Assembly (NCBI RefSeq): GCF_009905605.1
Contig: NZ_JAAAKZ010000003.1
Span: 558,001-622,000, forward strand
DNA from: Runella sp. CRIBMP
Lineage (GTDB): Bacteria > Bacteroidota > Bacteroidia > Cytophagales > Spirosomataceae
Direction: 5' to 3'
DNA: 64,000 nt
Shown: piece by piece, positions 1-8,455 of the stretch
Layout: each line of letters begins with the position of its first letter
Numbering within the stretch: position 1 is the first letter of the stretch
Translations under genes and position numbers: made by a program
Notes under the pieces: model-generated
Told to the model about the DNA's origin: nothing
The model's database searches: none
What the model saw: only the letters and a program-made list of their open reading frames with translations

Positions 1-135
1 ATCGTCGGGCGTGGTAAGACGCTCGCGTTGATAGGAAGGATTGATGGTCCGAAAAAGAGCAGGATAGATGCTCTGGTAATGTCCATTGGGCAACCACGAA
101 GGCGGACGGTGGGTATTGGTTGAAATAACAGGCAT
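1..135 (-). CDS. YheT-like alpha/beta hydrolase, N-terminus only (runs off the window)
   Basis: The minus strand opens with ATG at 135 and stays open for 45 codons to the window edge. The peptide contains RPPSWLPNGHYQSIYPALFR (residues 10-29), the characteristic N-terminus of the YheT/COG0429 family of predicted alpha/beta-fold esterases. The catalytic Ser, Asp and His would lie beyond the window, so activity cannot be judged. It starts 38 nt after the DeoC-like gene on the same strand and may be the last member of a minus-strand run beginning with the two S8 proteases. The family is recognised only from this short signature, so the substrate is unknown. Confidence 0.72.
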   Translation of the reverse strand, partial: MPVISTNTHRPPSWLPNGHYQSIYPALFRTINPSYQRERLTTPDD

Positions 136-173
136 GAAAATTTTCCAGAAACAAAAAGGACAAATTAGGTACG

Positions 174-803
174 TTAGCTTCCAAAAGGCAAACATAGCCT
201 TTCCGCTCCGTGTTCCAAGAGTTTCGTAAAATCTTCGTTTGTGGCACCCTCAGCCCAAACTTTGCAGCCAACTCGGGCGGGAGTGAGCTGCTTGAAGCGC
301 AACGCTTTTTCTAGGTCAAATGATTTTTGGAAAAATCCGGTGGTATTTTGTATGTAATCCGCTCCTGCGTCGGCAGCAGTTTTGAGGGCGCGAATGAGGC
401 TAGGCTCGTCAAAAAAATCGGTTTCGATAATTACCGTAAAAATAGCTTCTCGTTGGTGAATCAGTTTGGCGAGTTTGGCAAATTCCACTTTGGGCCAACC
501 GTTTGAATTCGAAAACCAAGCCGATGTATTCATAACCACCTGAATTTCGCGCGCGCCGTCGTTAAGGGCACATTCAGTTTCGGTTTGCTTGGTTTCGGTG
601 CGTTGGTAGCCCAGAGGATACCCAATCACGGTCGATAAAATAGCTTGGGTGGATTCAGGCCAATCGCGATGTAATTTTTTGACCCAAAAAGGAGGGACAG
701 TCAATGTGGCAAACCCATTTTGCTGCACGGCTCCAAAAGCCTCAAGCATAGATTCGACCGAGGCCATGGGCGATAAAACACTAAGTTCGATGGCATGATT
801 CAT
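174..803 (-). CDS. DeoC-like (deoxyribose-phosphate aldolase fold) protein lacking catalytic residues
   Basis: A 209-residue TIM-barrel protein that follows the DeoC pattern: VIGYPLGY (59-66), EIQVVMN (86-92), VIIETDFF (124-131), AGADYIQNTTGF (146-157) and GCKVWAEGAT (179-188). In true DeoC the strand-6 motif is (F/V)IKTSTG, whose Lys forms the Schiff base, and the earlier motif is EIDMVIN, with an Asp that assists. Here these positions are Gln152 and Gln88. Only the second lysine (Lys181) is kept. Classical 2-deoxyribose-5-phosphate cleavage therefore looks unlikely, and the protein may bind a sugar phosphate without cleaving it or do other chemistry. It lies 12 nt downstream of an S8 protease gene on the same strand, with no nucleoside-catabolism neighbours. 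The fold is well supported; the function is unknown. Confidence 0.75.
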   Translation of the reverse strand: MNHAIELSVLSPMASVESMLEAFGAVQQNGFATLTVPPFWVKKLHRDWPESTQAILSTVIGYPLGYQRTETKQTETECALNDGAREIQVVMNTSAWFSNSNGWPKVEFAKLAKLIHQREAIFTVIIETDFFDEPSLIRALKTAADAGADYIQNTTGFFQKSFDLEKALRFKQLTPARVGCKVWAEGATNEDFTKLLEHGAERLCLPFGS

Positions 804-815
804 ACCCGCAAAACG

Positions 816-3620
816 TCATTGCTTCACAAAAGGTTTGGCAATGGAGCGCCGCCCGTCGCTGACCTGAATGAAGTACTTACCTGGTGGGAGTTCTGACACA
901 TCAAACTGATTCAGAAATACACTGCCGTTATCGTATAATAGTTTGCCCGCGAGTTTAACACCGTCTAGCGTTACAATGTGTGCCGTTAAATCGTACGTGT
1001 TGTCGGATGCATACGCGACGGTCAGGGTATGAACGGCAGGGTTTGGAAAAATCGATAGGTTTTCCTTCACAATCAATATTTCCGGAACGGTGGCGGGGGT
1101 ATTTGTTGGGTACGGAACGTTGATCAGGATGAGGGGGGCAGACATAATTGAACACCCGTTTTGGGTAATTTCAACCGTATATTTCCCGGGTAATGAGGCG
1201 GTCAGCCGCGCTCCGGTTGCGGTCGCAATGGCATTGTCGTTTAAAAACCAGCGGTAAGTCATTCTTTCGCCCGTAATGGTTGTAAGCCTAATGCTCCCTT
1301 TCGGAGGGATGAGGGTGCCATCGGTGGTTGAAATTACGGGCTGTTGAAGGGCTGAAAGTAACTGAGTCGGCTTTGAAATGGCAATGCAGCTGTTGCTTCG
1401 AATGATGACGCTATAGGTTCCGGGTTCTGTTGGGGTAAGAACCGATGTGGTAGCACCTGCGATAGCAGTGCCGTTGCGCTGCCATTGATAGCGGTAGCCC
1501 AAACCTTCATTTGCCGTCAGCCGTACCGCTTTGCCTGTGCAGATAGCAAAACTTCCTGAAGGGCTGATTTGAGCAGTCAGTGTAGAAACACGGACATTGA
1601 TGGCTTTGGATTGGGCTGAACATTGATACCCGATGGCTTTGACGGAATACACACCTTCTTGTGAAATATTCAATGAGGTAGAAGTGGAGGTAGCAAACAG
1701 CTGCCCGTCTTTCATCCATTGATAGGTCAGGCCATTGTCGCCTTTGATTTGCATTTTCAGGGCCAGATTTCCGCAAAGCGTGGTATCTTTTCCAGCCACT
1801 AACTGAACGGCGGCGTTGCAATCCTGAGGGCTTATGCCGCTGATAAACAGGGAGTATGGCTGAGTGCCAGTTTGCAGTGTTCGTTTGTGCCGAATGGTCA
1901 ACGTGTATACTTTCCCGGGCGTTGGTGATTCAATCACTGCTTGCTCGGTATTGTCCCTAATATTATCGCCCTTGGTGGCTGCTTTGGCGGGATTGGCGGG
2001 GTCAAGTACCCACGGGAACCACGTATTGCCCGCATCGTCGCTTAGACGTACATCGAGGTCATTGATGAGTTTGATGGCCGGGTCATCTACGGTCTGGGTC
2101 GTAATTCTGGTGGGTGCACCTTCGGGGTCGGTCCAACTGAGCGTTACGACCAAAGGAGTGTTGCCCGTTGCGATTATTTTTTGTTGGAAAGTTTCATTCT
2201 GCCGAAGTGATTTTTCCAGCACTGCATGATTATTGTCTGAATTAATCAGGACTTTGGCTGCTTTTTCGGCGTTGAGCAAGCCCCAGCCGTATTCGTAGCT
2301 TGGGCCCAATTTATTGAGTGGTTTGTCGGCCGTGTGGAGTACGAGTCCCTTTAACGTGGCCGAACGCATAAAATAGGCTTTTTGACGATAAAAAAGCTCC
2401 TGTAACAGAATCAACGTACCCGAAACATTGGCAGAGGCAGTTGAAGTACCCGACATGGTTGCGTAGGCGTTGTCGGCGTTTGAGATGGAGGAAATGATGG
2501 TTGTCCCGACGCCCAATAAATCTGGTTTGATGCGGCCATCGTCAGTGGGCCCCCAACCGCTAAAATCGGAGACGGAGAAACCACCGATGCGGCCGTTTTG
2601 TAGTTGTAGTTCTGCACCGCCAACGGTTAAAATATTTTTGGCGTTGGCTTCGGCGGGAATCACGTCGTAGGCATCGTTGCGGTACCGGTCCAAAATACTT
2701 GTTTGGTTTGTATTTCGTAAAAAATAAGGCGTTCCGATGGGCGGGCCTGTTTCGCTACGTTTGTTATCGGCCGATTTTACAATCAGGTAAAAGGGGTTGT
2801 TGTAGGCCAATTGATCCAAGTCCCGCGCTTTTTCGTCATAAAACCCAAAGCGATAATCTTCTTTTGTGCTGATGCTCGTATTACCCCACCATTCCCATTT
2901 GCGAGTCGGGTCGTTACCTGGCCGGCTTTCATTGTAAAACCACCCCACAACAGGGCCGTAAGAATGGTTTGAAACCAACATTTTTGATGCTTCGCGGGAC
3001 ATTTCCACCAAATCGTCGGTATAGTCCCAGACATCTAATTTAGCGGCGTACGCCATTCCTTTGACTTGCGAATTGATACCCGCAGCGGCCATCGTTCCTG
3101 ATAGATGCGTGGCATGGTCGCTCAGTAGGGTATTGCCGTCTTTTTGACGAATTCGCCCCCCAAATTCAATGTGCGAAAGACGAGGTAAGCCGCCATCCCA
3201 GAGGCAAAGGGTGCCATTAAGCTGTGGCAAATCGCCTTTCAAGTCAATCCCCAAGCCCCCGCCTTTGTAGAGATTGGTGGTGTGGGTACCTGTAGAAGCC
3301 AGAATGTTATGAACAGTGTAATAAACGGGTATACCAAATGTATCAACTCCCTGTAAAGTTAAAGTGCGCCCCTTGGCATATTTTTTGCTAATAAACCATT
3401 TCTGTTTTTTGGCAAGATTCAGCGCCTTTTGGCGATTCAGGGTGTAGCGTTTTTGGAGGTCGAGGAGGCGTAAACCTGCCGTGTTTTCTGGTATTTTTAG
3501 GCTGGTTTCAATGGTTTGGCCCTGTACAAAAAGACAAATGCCTGATAGATAGACCATTAAAAGTCTACCTATCAGCGAAGAAATACTAAAAAATAGTTTA
3601 CGGGGTAAAATAGCAGACAT
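816..3620 (-). CDS. Secreted S8 (subtilisin/KP-43-like) serine protease with T9SS sorting domain
   Basis: A 934-residue protein with a signal peptide (about 8-34), a propeptide-like region, and an S8 catalytic domain. The triad reads Asp142 (LWDGG), His169 (DHATHLSGT) and Ser393 (MSGTSTASANVSG), with oxyanion Asn286 in SADN. The usual GTSMAxP motif is altered: Met is Thr and the Pro is lost. After the protease domain come a P-domain-like beta region, several Ig-like modules (each with a QW or YRW core and an EPGTYSV/EGVYSV-type turn), and a C-terminal type A T9SS sorting domain starting SIFPNPAVHTLTV. It is expected to cross the outer membrane through T9SS and be cell-attached or released. 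It sits 24 nt downstream of a longer paralogue, so the pair looks like a tandem duplication. The exact substrate is unknown. Confidence 0.9.
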   Translation of the reverse strand: MSAILPRKLFFSISSLIGRLLMVYLSGICLFVQGQTIETSLKIPENTAGLRLLDLQKRYTLNRQKALNLAKKQKWFISKKYAKGRTLTLQGVDTFGIPVYYTVHNILASTGTHTTNLYKGGGLGIDLKGDLPQLNGTLCLWDGGLPRLSHIEFGGRIRQKDGNTLLSDHATHLSGTMAAAGINSQVKGMAYAAKLDVWDYTDDLVEMSREASKMLVSNHSYGPVVGWFYNESRPGNDPTRKWEWWGNTSISTKEDYRFGFYDEKARDLDQLAYNNPFYLIVKSADNKRSETGPPIGTPYFLRNTNQTSILDRYRNDAYDVIPAEANAKNILTVGGAELQLQNGRIGGFSVSDFSGWGPTDDGRIKPDLLGVGTTIISSISNADNAYATMSGTSTASANVSGTLILLQELFYRQKAYFMRSATLKGLVLHTADKPLNKLGPSYEYGWGLLNAEKAAKVLINSDNNHAVLEKSLRQNETFQQKIIATGNTPLVVTLSWTDPEGAPTRITTQTVDDPAIKLINDLDVRLSDDAGNTWFPWVLDPANPAKAATKGDNIRDNTEQAVIESPTPGKVYTLTIRHKRTLQTGTQPYSLFISGISPQDCNAAVQLVAGKDTTLCGNLALKMQIKGDNGLTYQWMKDGQLFATSTSTSLNISQEGVYSVKAIGYQCSAQSKAINVRVSTLTAQISPSGSFAICTGKAVRLTANEGLGYRYQWQRNGTAIAGATTSVLTPTEPGTYSVIIRSNSCIAISKPTQLLSALQQPVISTTDGTLIPPKGSIRLTTITGERMTYRWFLNDNAIATATGARLTASLPGKYTVEITQNGCSIMSAPLILINVPYPTNTPATVPEILIVKENLSIFPNPAVHTLTVAYASDNTYDLTAHIVTLDGVKLAGKLLYDNGSVFLNQFDVSELPPGKYFIQVSDGRRSIAKPFVKQ

Positions 3621-3644
3621 CCTCTCACAGTACAGACGCGCAAC

Positions 3645-6600
3645 TTAGTGTTTTACGATGGCATTAATGATGCGCGTTGGTGTACCCTCCACTTCAATTA
3701 TAGCAAAAAACGTACCGCTTTGTAGCATTTTGAGGTTAAATTGTGTACTAAATTTTTTTTCATCCCCGTCCATCTGTTTTTTCAGTATCAAACGACCCTG
3801 TAAATCATACAAAGAAGCCATTATTTTTTGCAAAATGGGGGTCGGTGAAGTATATTCTAAAATAACAAAATCTTCGGCTGGATTGGGATATAATTTATAT
3901 ACCCCCGCAATCGGAGAAACGGGATCCACGGCCGTAATTGTAATCCGTACTTCGTCTGAAATCAATTCGCCACATCCATTTACATTGCCTCTCACCGAGT
4001 AGCTGCCCGTTTGTGTTGGCATGTATGTTTTGGCGGTAGCACCCGCAATCGGCAGCCCGTTTAACAACCATTGGTTGCCCGAAGTTGCGCTGGATGTAAG
4101 CTCGATACCGTTGGTCGTAATGGTGGGTTTTTCGGCTTTTTTGGTCGTGATGGTCACGGGCGATGATACCGAAGGCAGACAGTTGTTGACCGAGGTGCTC
4201 ACGGTATACACGCCTGAATTGCCCGCCGAAAAGGTAGCATTTGTGGCTCCGCTGACGGGCTGATTATTGAGAAACCACTGATACGCGCCGCCGTTTGCGG
4301 GGGCGGCGAGGTCAATGACCGTGCCTTCGCAAATGGTGGTACTTCCCGTAACCGAGATGGTCGGAGTAGTGCTACTGGAGGACTGAGCCACGACGGGAAT
4401 CCTGCCACTTGAACAACCCAACGATTTAACCTTCAAATCATAAAAATAGTAATAGGCGTTGGTGAGGGTATCGATACCGCCGTTTTGGGCAAACAATGCC
4501 CCTTTCAACGTAATAATATTGGGAATGCTGAACGGAAAGCCTGATACGCCCGCATTGCTTCGGAATATAGTAGCACCGTTTTCGTACTCAATCGTAATTT
4601 TATAATCTCCAGCGGCGGGAATGGGCAAATTAAGTGGGTATACCTTGCCTGGGTCGTTGGGGTCGTCGGAGATTTGGCCCGTCGGGGCACCTTGATTGGG
4701 GGCGTTGGGGTTTCGGCTGGCGGTCACGTCAATCGTGGTGGTAGAAATAAATTTATCATCCAAACCGTATACGGTAAACGTCAATCGACCAGCTGAGGAG
4801 GTATAGAGCCGAGCGCTTTCTAATAAAACGGGTACTTCGGTGCGGATGAACGGCGCGGGGCCGAAATTCCCCGAATAGGTTCCTCCCGTAAATGCGGATT
4901 TTGTGGCGGGGCCTAAGGTGCCGCTGAAGTCGTTGAGGGATACGTAAAATGTCCCACCGGGCAAACGAATACTGCTACTCGTTGAATTGCCGGCGGCAAT
5001 AAATTGAGAAGAAGAAGGGCTATCATACCAAAAAGCGGTTCCGTTGCCTTTGGCGATGAGCGATAGCGGGTCGGTGCCGCAGTAAGTAGCCGTGGCCGAA
5101 GTAATCGTTGTTAGACCAGCCACTGCTCGTGCCTGAATTAAGGTATTGTTTAGCGAATCCTGATCGTCGGAGAGGAGCGCTTTGACGGTAAAGGTATAGT
5201 TTGTTGCGGGTTTTAATTCACTCAAAAAGGGTGCGGTCAACGAAAATGTAGCTTCCGAAAAAGCCGCTAAAGCCTGTGTAAGGGTTGAGGTAATGGTTCC
5301 GAGTACGGCCCCTGATGGCTCGGATACCTGAACCGAAACGGGAATAGCCGTTAGCGCTTCCGAACCGTTGTTTTTAAGTCGAACGGTAACGTTGCTGAGT
5401 TGATTGCTGCAAAAATTATTTTCAGGCGTGACCAACGCAGATAGGATTACATCGCGCGAGGGGCGTGTAAAACGCACTAAAAACTCCTGCGTTTCTCCCT
5501 TGGTGTAGGTGCCGCAGGCCGTTACAGCAGCGGGATTGTTGGTTTCGGTTGTTACGATGCGTATGCGGGACAGGTTATTGAAGATTAACCCAGACGGCGC
5601 TTTAAGTACGGTCGAAAAAACGCCATCGCCCATGACCGCCGAAGCAGCTACCGTTTCATTTTCATCGTCAAAATCTCCGTCTGAATTCCAGTCAACAAAC
5701 GCTTTTACCACTTTATTGAAATCTCCGCCGCAAGAGCCGACGCTTATTTCCAAAGGAATACTTTGCCCCGAAGAAATCGCTACCACTTGACTCATAAAGT
5801 CACTGTACGTTTGGCAGCCGTTATTGGCAAGTTGTGTAACATTTCCCAGTACCACTTTCGTGATTTTAGTGTCTGCGTCGGATATAGACCGGGATTCACA
5901 ATACGCCTTACCGCCGATGCCGCTGACAATCAGTGCGTAAAGTTGGGTGTTGTTGGTCAACGTGCCTTTGTGCTTTATAGTAATGGTGTAGGTGCGCCCC
6001 GGAACCGCGTTGGGAATCAAGATTTGTTCCACATTGTCCCGAATGTTATCCCCTCGTGTTGCGTTGTTGGCGGGTTGTTCAGGGTCTAGCACCCAGGGCA
6101 GAGATTCGGTCGTTCCGTCGGAGATACGGATGTCTAAGTCGTTCATTAACTTAGGGGTACGGTTATTAAAATTGGCGGAGTTGACAGCAAAAACAGGGGC
6201 TTCAGGGTCAGTCCAGCAAATGGTGGCAATGAGCGGTCCTTTTCCCGAGGCCACCACCTGTGTTGTGTAGATTTCGTTGGGCAACAAGGTGCGCTCGGTA
6301 ATTAAATGCGATTTATCCTTGTTGAGTAGCACTTCAGCAGCTTGCCGTTGGTCCAACAATCCCCAGCCGTATTGGTAGTCGGGTCCAGGATTGCCCGCAT
6401 CGTCGGCAGTATGCAATACGAGCCCTTTTAATGTGGCAGAACGCATAAACGTACCGTTTAGGCTATGGTATAATTCCTGCAACAAAAAAATAGAGCCAGA
6501 TACATTTGGCGACGACATCGACGTGCCGTTGAGGGTTGTGTAGGCGTTATTGCCCGTGGAGGTGGTTGAGAAAACGCTCACACCCACCCCCACAATGTCG

Positions 6601-7664
6601 GGTTTGATGCGCCCGTCGTCGGTCGGTCCCCAGCTGCTAAAACTTGAAATGCGCGGGTCAGAAATTTGATTATATCCATTATTCAACACGCTTATGGCAC
6701 CCACCGTCAGGCTGTTTTTGGCGGTTCCGTAAGTCGAGATTAAATCGTATCCTGTTTGGGCGGTGCGTGGAGTGGTGCTTTTACGGTTGCTACTGCCCAA
6801 AAAATAGGCAGTTCCTGCGGGTGGGCCAGTAGTGCCCCGGTCGTTGCCCGCCGAATTGACAATGAGATAATAAGGAGCATTATAAGCAATGCGGTCCCAT
6901 TCGCGGGTGCGCGAATCGTAAAAACCGAATTTGTAGTCTTGAAGATTGTTCACGGTCGAATCCCCGTACCATTCCCATTTAAGGTTGTTGTCGGTGCCAG
7001 GCCGCTCGGAATTCAACCGCCATCCCGACAGTGTTCCGTACGAATGGTTTGAAACGAGTAAGTTGGCGGCCGCATTGGCCATTTCGGGGGTGTCGTTGTT
7101 GAAGTCATGGGCCAGTAGGGTAGCCCCGTTAGCCATCCCACGCGCCCGGGGATTGATGCCCGTGGCAATCATGGTGCCACTTACGTGGGTAGCGTGGCTG
7201 CTTACGCTGGTTGCATTGTCTACCTGCGTGATGCGTCCGTTCAATTCGCTGTGGGTTTTCAAAACGGCACCGCCGTCCCAAATCCCCAACCGGTCTTTCA
7301 TCACGCTGCTAGCGCCCGTGAGGTTCAGGCCCAATCCGCCGCCATCGTAGAGTGCGTTGGTACGGGTCGTGATTGCGGCCCCTCGGTTGGTTGTTGTGAT
7401 GTTATAGAGCGGTTGCCCAGTTTCGCTCACTCCGCTCAAAATCACTACGCTGCCGTCGGAGAAATCTTGCCGCAAAGGCCAATTGTTCTGCCTAGCCAAG
7501 GTTTTTAGTCGGGAGTTGAGGGTAAGGTGTTGATTTTCAATGGATTTATGAGATTCGTGGATTTTTTGCAGTTGCTCGCCCGAATACAATGGTTTGAGTT
7601 GCGCGTAGCTAGTCAATGAAAAAAAGGATAGCCCTAGGAGAATGAATGGTAAACGGTAGTGCAT
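3645..7664 (-). CDS. Large secreted S8 serine protease with GEVED, Ig-like and T9SS sorting domains
   Basis: A 1339-residue protein with a signal peptide (1-21, ending SYAQ). The S8/KP-43-like catalytic domain has Asp130 (GIWDGG), His157 (SSHATHVSG), Asn274 (SAGN) and Ser382 (NGTSMSSPNVSG), all canonical. Around 600-710 lies a GEVED-type module with the acidic DWNSDGDFDDENE stretch, probably calcium-binding. CARDB-like and Ig-like beta domains follow, then a C-terminal type A T9SS sorting domain beginning KLYPNPAEDFVILEY. It is first in a minus-strand run of two proteases, the DeoC-like gene and the YheT-like gene. Long identical stretches with the downstream protease (such as LVSNHSYG, GPTDDGRIKPD and LKGLVLHTAD) show recent common ancestry. 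It is probably a surface or secreted endoprotease. Confidence 0.92.
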   Translation of the reverse strand: MHYRLPFILLGLSFFSLTSYAQLKPLYSGEQLQKIHESHKSIENQHLTLNSRLKTLARQNNWPLRQDFSDGSVVILSGVSETGQPLYNITTTNRGAAITTRTNALYDGGGLGLNLTGASSVMKDRLGIWDGGAVLKTHSELNGRITQVDNATSVSSHATHVSGTMIATGINPRARGMANGATLLAHDFNNDTPEMANAAANLLVSNHSYGTLSGWRLNSERPGTDNNLKWEWYGDSTVNNLQDYKFGFYDSRTREWDRIAYNAPYYLIVNSAGNDRGTTGPPAGTAYFLGSSNRKSTTPRTAQTGYDLISTYGTAKNSLTVGAISVLNNGYNQISDPRISSFSSWGPTDDGRIKPDIVGVGVSVFSTTSTGNNAYTTLNGTSMSSPNVSGSIFLLQELYHSLNGTFMRSATLKGLVLHTADDAGNPGPDYQYGWGLLDQRQAAEVLLNKDKSHLITERTLLPNEIYTTQVVASGKGPLIATICWTDPEAPVFAVNSANFNNRTPKLMNDLDIRISDGTTESLPWVLDPEQPANNATRGDNIRDNVEQILIPNAVPGRTYTITIKHKGTLTNNTQLYALIVSGIGGKAYCESRSISDADTKITKVVLGNVTQLANNGCQTYSDFMSQVVAISSGQSIPLEISVGSCGGDFNKVVKAFVDWNSDGDFDDENETVAASAVMGDGVFSTVLKAPSGLIFNNLSRIRIVTTETNNPAAVTACGTYTKGETQEFLVRFTRPSRDVILSALVTPENNFCSNQLSNVTVRLKNNGSEALTAIPVSVQVSEPSGAVLGTITSTLTQALAAFSEATFSLTAPFLSELKPATNYTFTVKALLSDDQDSLNNTLIQARAVAGLTTITSATATYCGTDPLSLIAKGNGTAFWYDSPSSSQFIAAGNSTSSSIRLPGGTFYVSLNDFSGTLGPATKSAFTGGTYSGNFGPAPFIRTEVPVLLESARLYTSSAGRLTFTVYGLDDKFISTTTIDVTASRNPNAPNQGAPTGQISDDPNDPGKVYPLNLPIPAAGDYKITIEYENGATIFRSNAGVSGFPFSIPNIITLKGALFAQNGGIDTLTNAYYYFYDLKVKSLGCSSGRIPVVAQSSSSTTPTISVTGSTTICEGTVIDLAAPANGGAYQWFLNNQPVSGATNATFSAGNSGVYTVSTSVNNCLPSVSSPVTITTKKAEKPTITTNGIELTSSATSGNQWLLNGLPIAGATAKTYMPTQTGSYSVRGNVNGCGELISDEVRITITAVDPVSPIAGVYKLYPNPAEDFVILEYTSPTPILQKIMASLYDLQGRLILKKQMDGDEKKFSTQFNLKMLQSGTFFAIIEVEGTPTRIINAIVKH

Positions 7665-8455
7665 AAGAAGGGTATAAGGGTATTTCTTGTATAAACGAAA
7701 AACGGTGGGGTGAAGTTATAAGGGAAATGCAACTTTACAAAGCACGCTGTTTTGGGTGTCAAAAAGGATGTAAAATGCTGATTTGCGTGATTCCTATCTT
7801 GTTTTAATTAAATACGACTCGGAGAGGCTGAATGTTGCACACTGGCACAATACACCCCAAAAAACCGTGATTGACAAATAGAATCAAAAACAACTTCATC
7901 AGCTCCCCTTCTCTAGTTGCTGAAAAACGAAGCGCTAGTCAGCTTCAATGATTTATGCGTGTTGAGGTTTAAGCAAAGCAAAGTTTTTTCTGAACAAAAA
8001 AGCGATGTATGCGAATGAATAAAACCCGGAAGATACCATTGACGATTTGCGCGATTTGTGCTGAATAATGAACCGTGAAAAGCAAGGTTTTATCGGATGA
8101 TTTTTTCAATTCCATTTGAAAGAGATGTGCGGTTGTTTTTGCTTCCACTTTCAATTACCTCAGTACACAGAAGGAAAAGAATAAGGTATTTCATTGCCGT
8201 TGAACATCAGGGGTTTAAGTCGACGAACCTAGCTATTTTTTTAGGTAAAAACAAGATTAACTTTTAGGGGGATTTGTATTAAATGAATTTGACGAAAAAT
8301 GGATAAATTACCCGTCAAAGTTTTAGGAGGATACCCTTTTGATAATCCCCTATTTTGGGTGAATGAAACAACGGGCGTTCCAACCTACTTTTGTAAAATA
8401 TAACTCGTATACCCCTTCTCCTTGTTTAAGAAGAGGGGCAGCGGTGAGGTTAACA
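7665..8455. other. Intergenic region between divergent protease and sensor-kinase genes
   Basis: About 790 bp without a convincing gene. A 61-codon minus-strand frame (7969-8154) has no recognisable domain and a composition typical of chance ORFs. The region must hold the promoters of the two divergent units. The only clear element is a TACTTTTG at 8386-8393 on the plus strand. I saw no repeat, RNA gene or mobile-element remnant. Confidence 0.5.
8386..8393 (+). promoter_or_regulatory. Bacteroidota -7 promoter element (TACTTTTG) for the sensor kinase gene
   Basis: TACTTTTG fits the Bacteroidota -7 consensus TAnnTTTG. Transcription would begin near 8400, which places the upstream in-frame ATG at 8363 outside the message and favours ATG 8456, where a signal peptide begins. 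No well-spaced -33 TTTG is visible: the nearest, at 8354, is 28 nt away. Confidence 0.5.

Noticed and set aside
7969-8154. 61-codon minus-strand frame in the large intergenic region
   Set aside because: No recognisable domain, no promoter or operon context, and a length expected by chance in AT-rich sequence.
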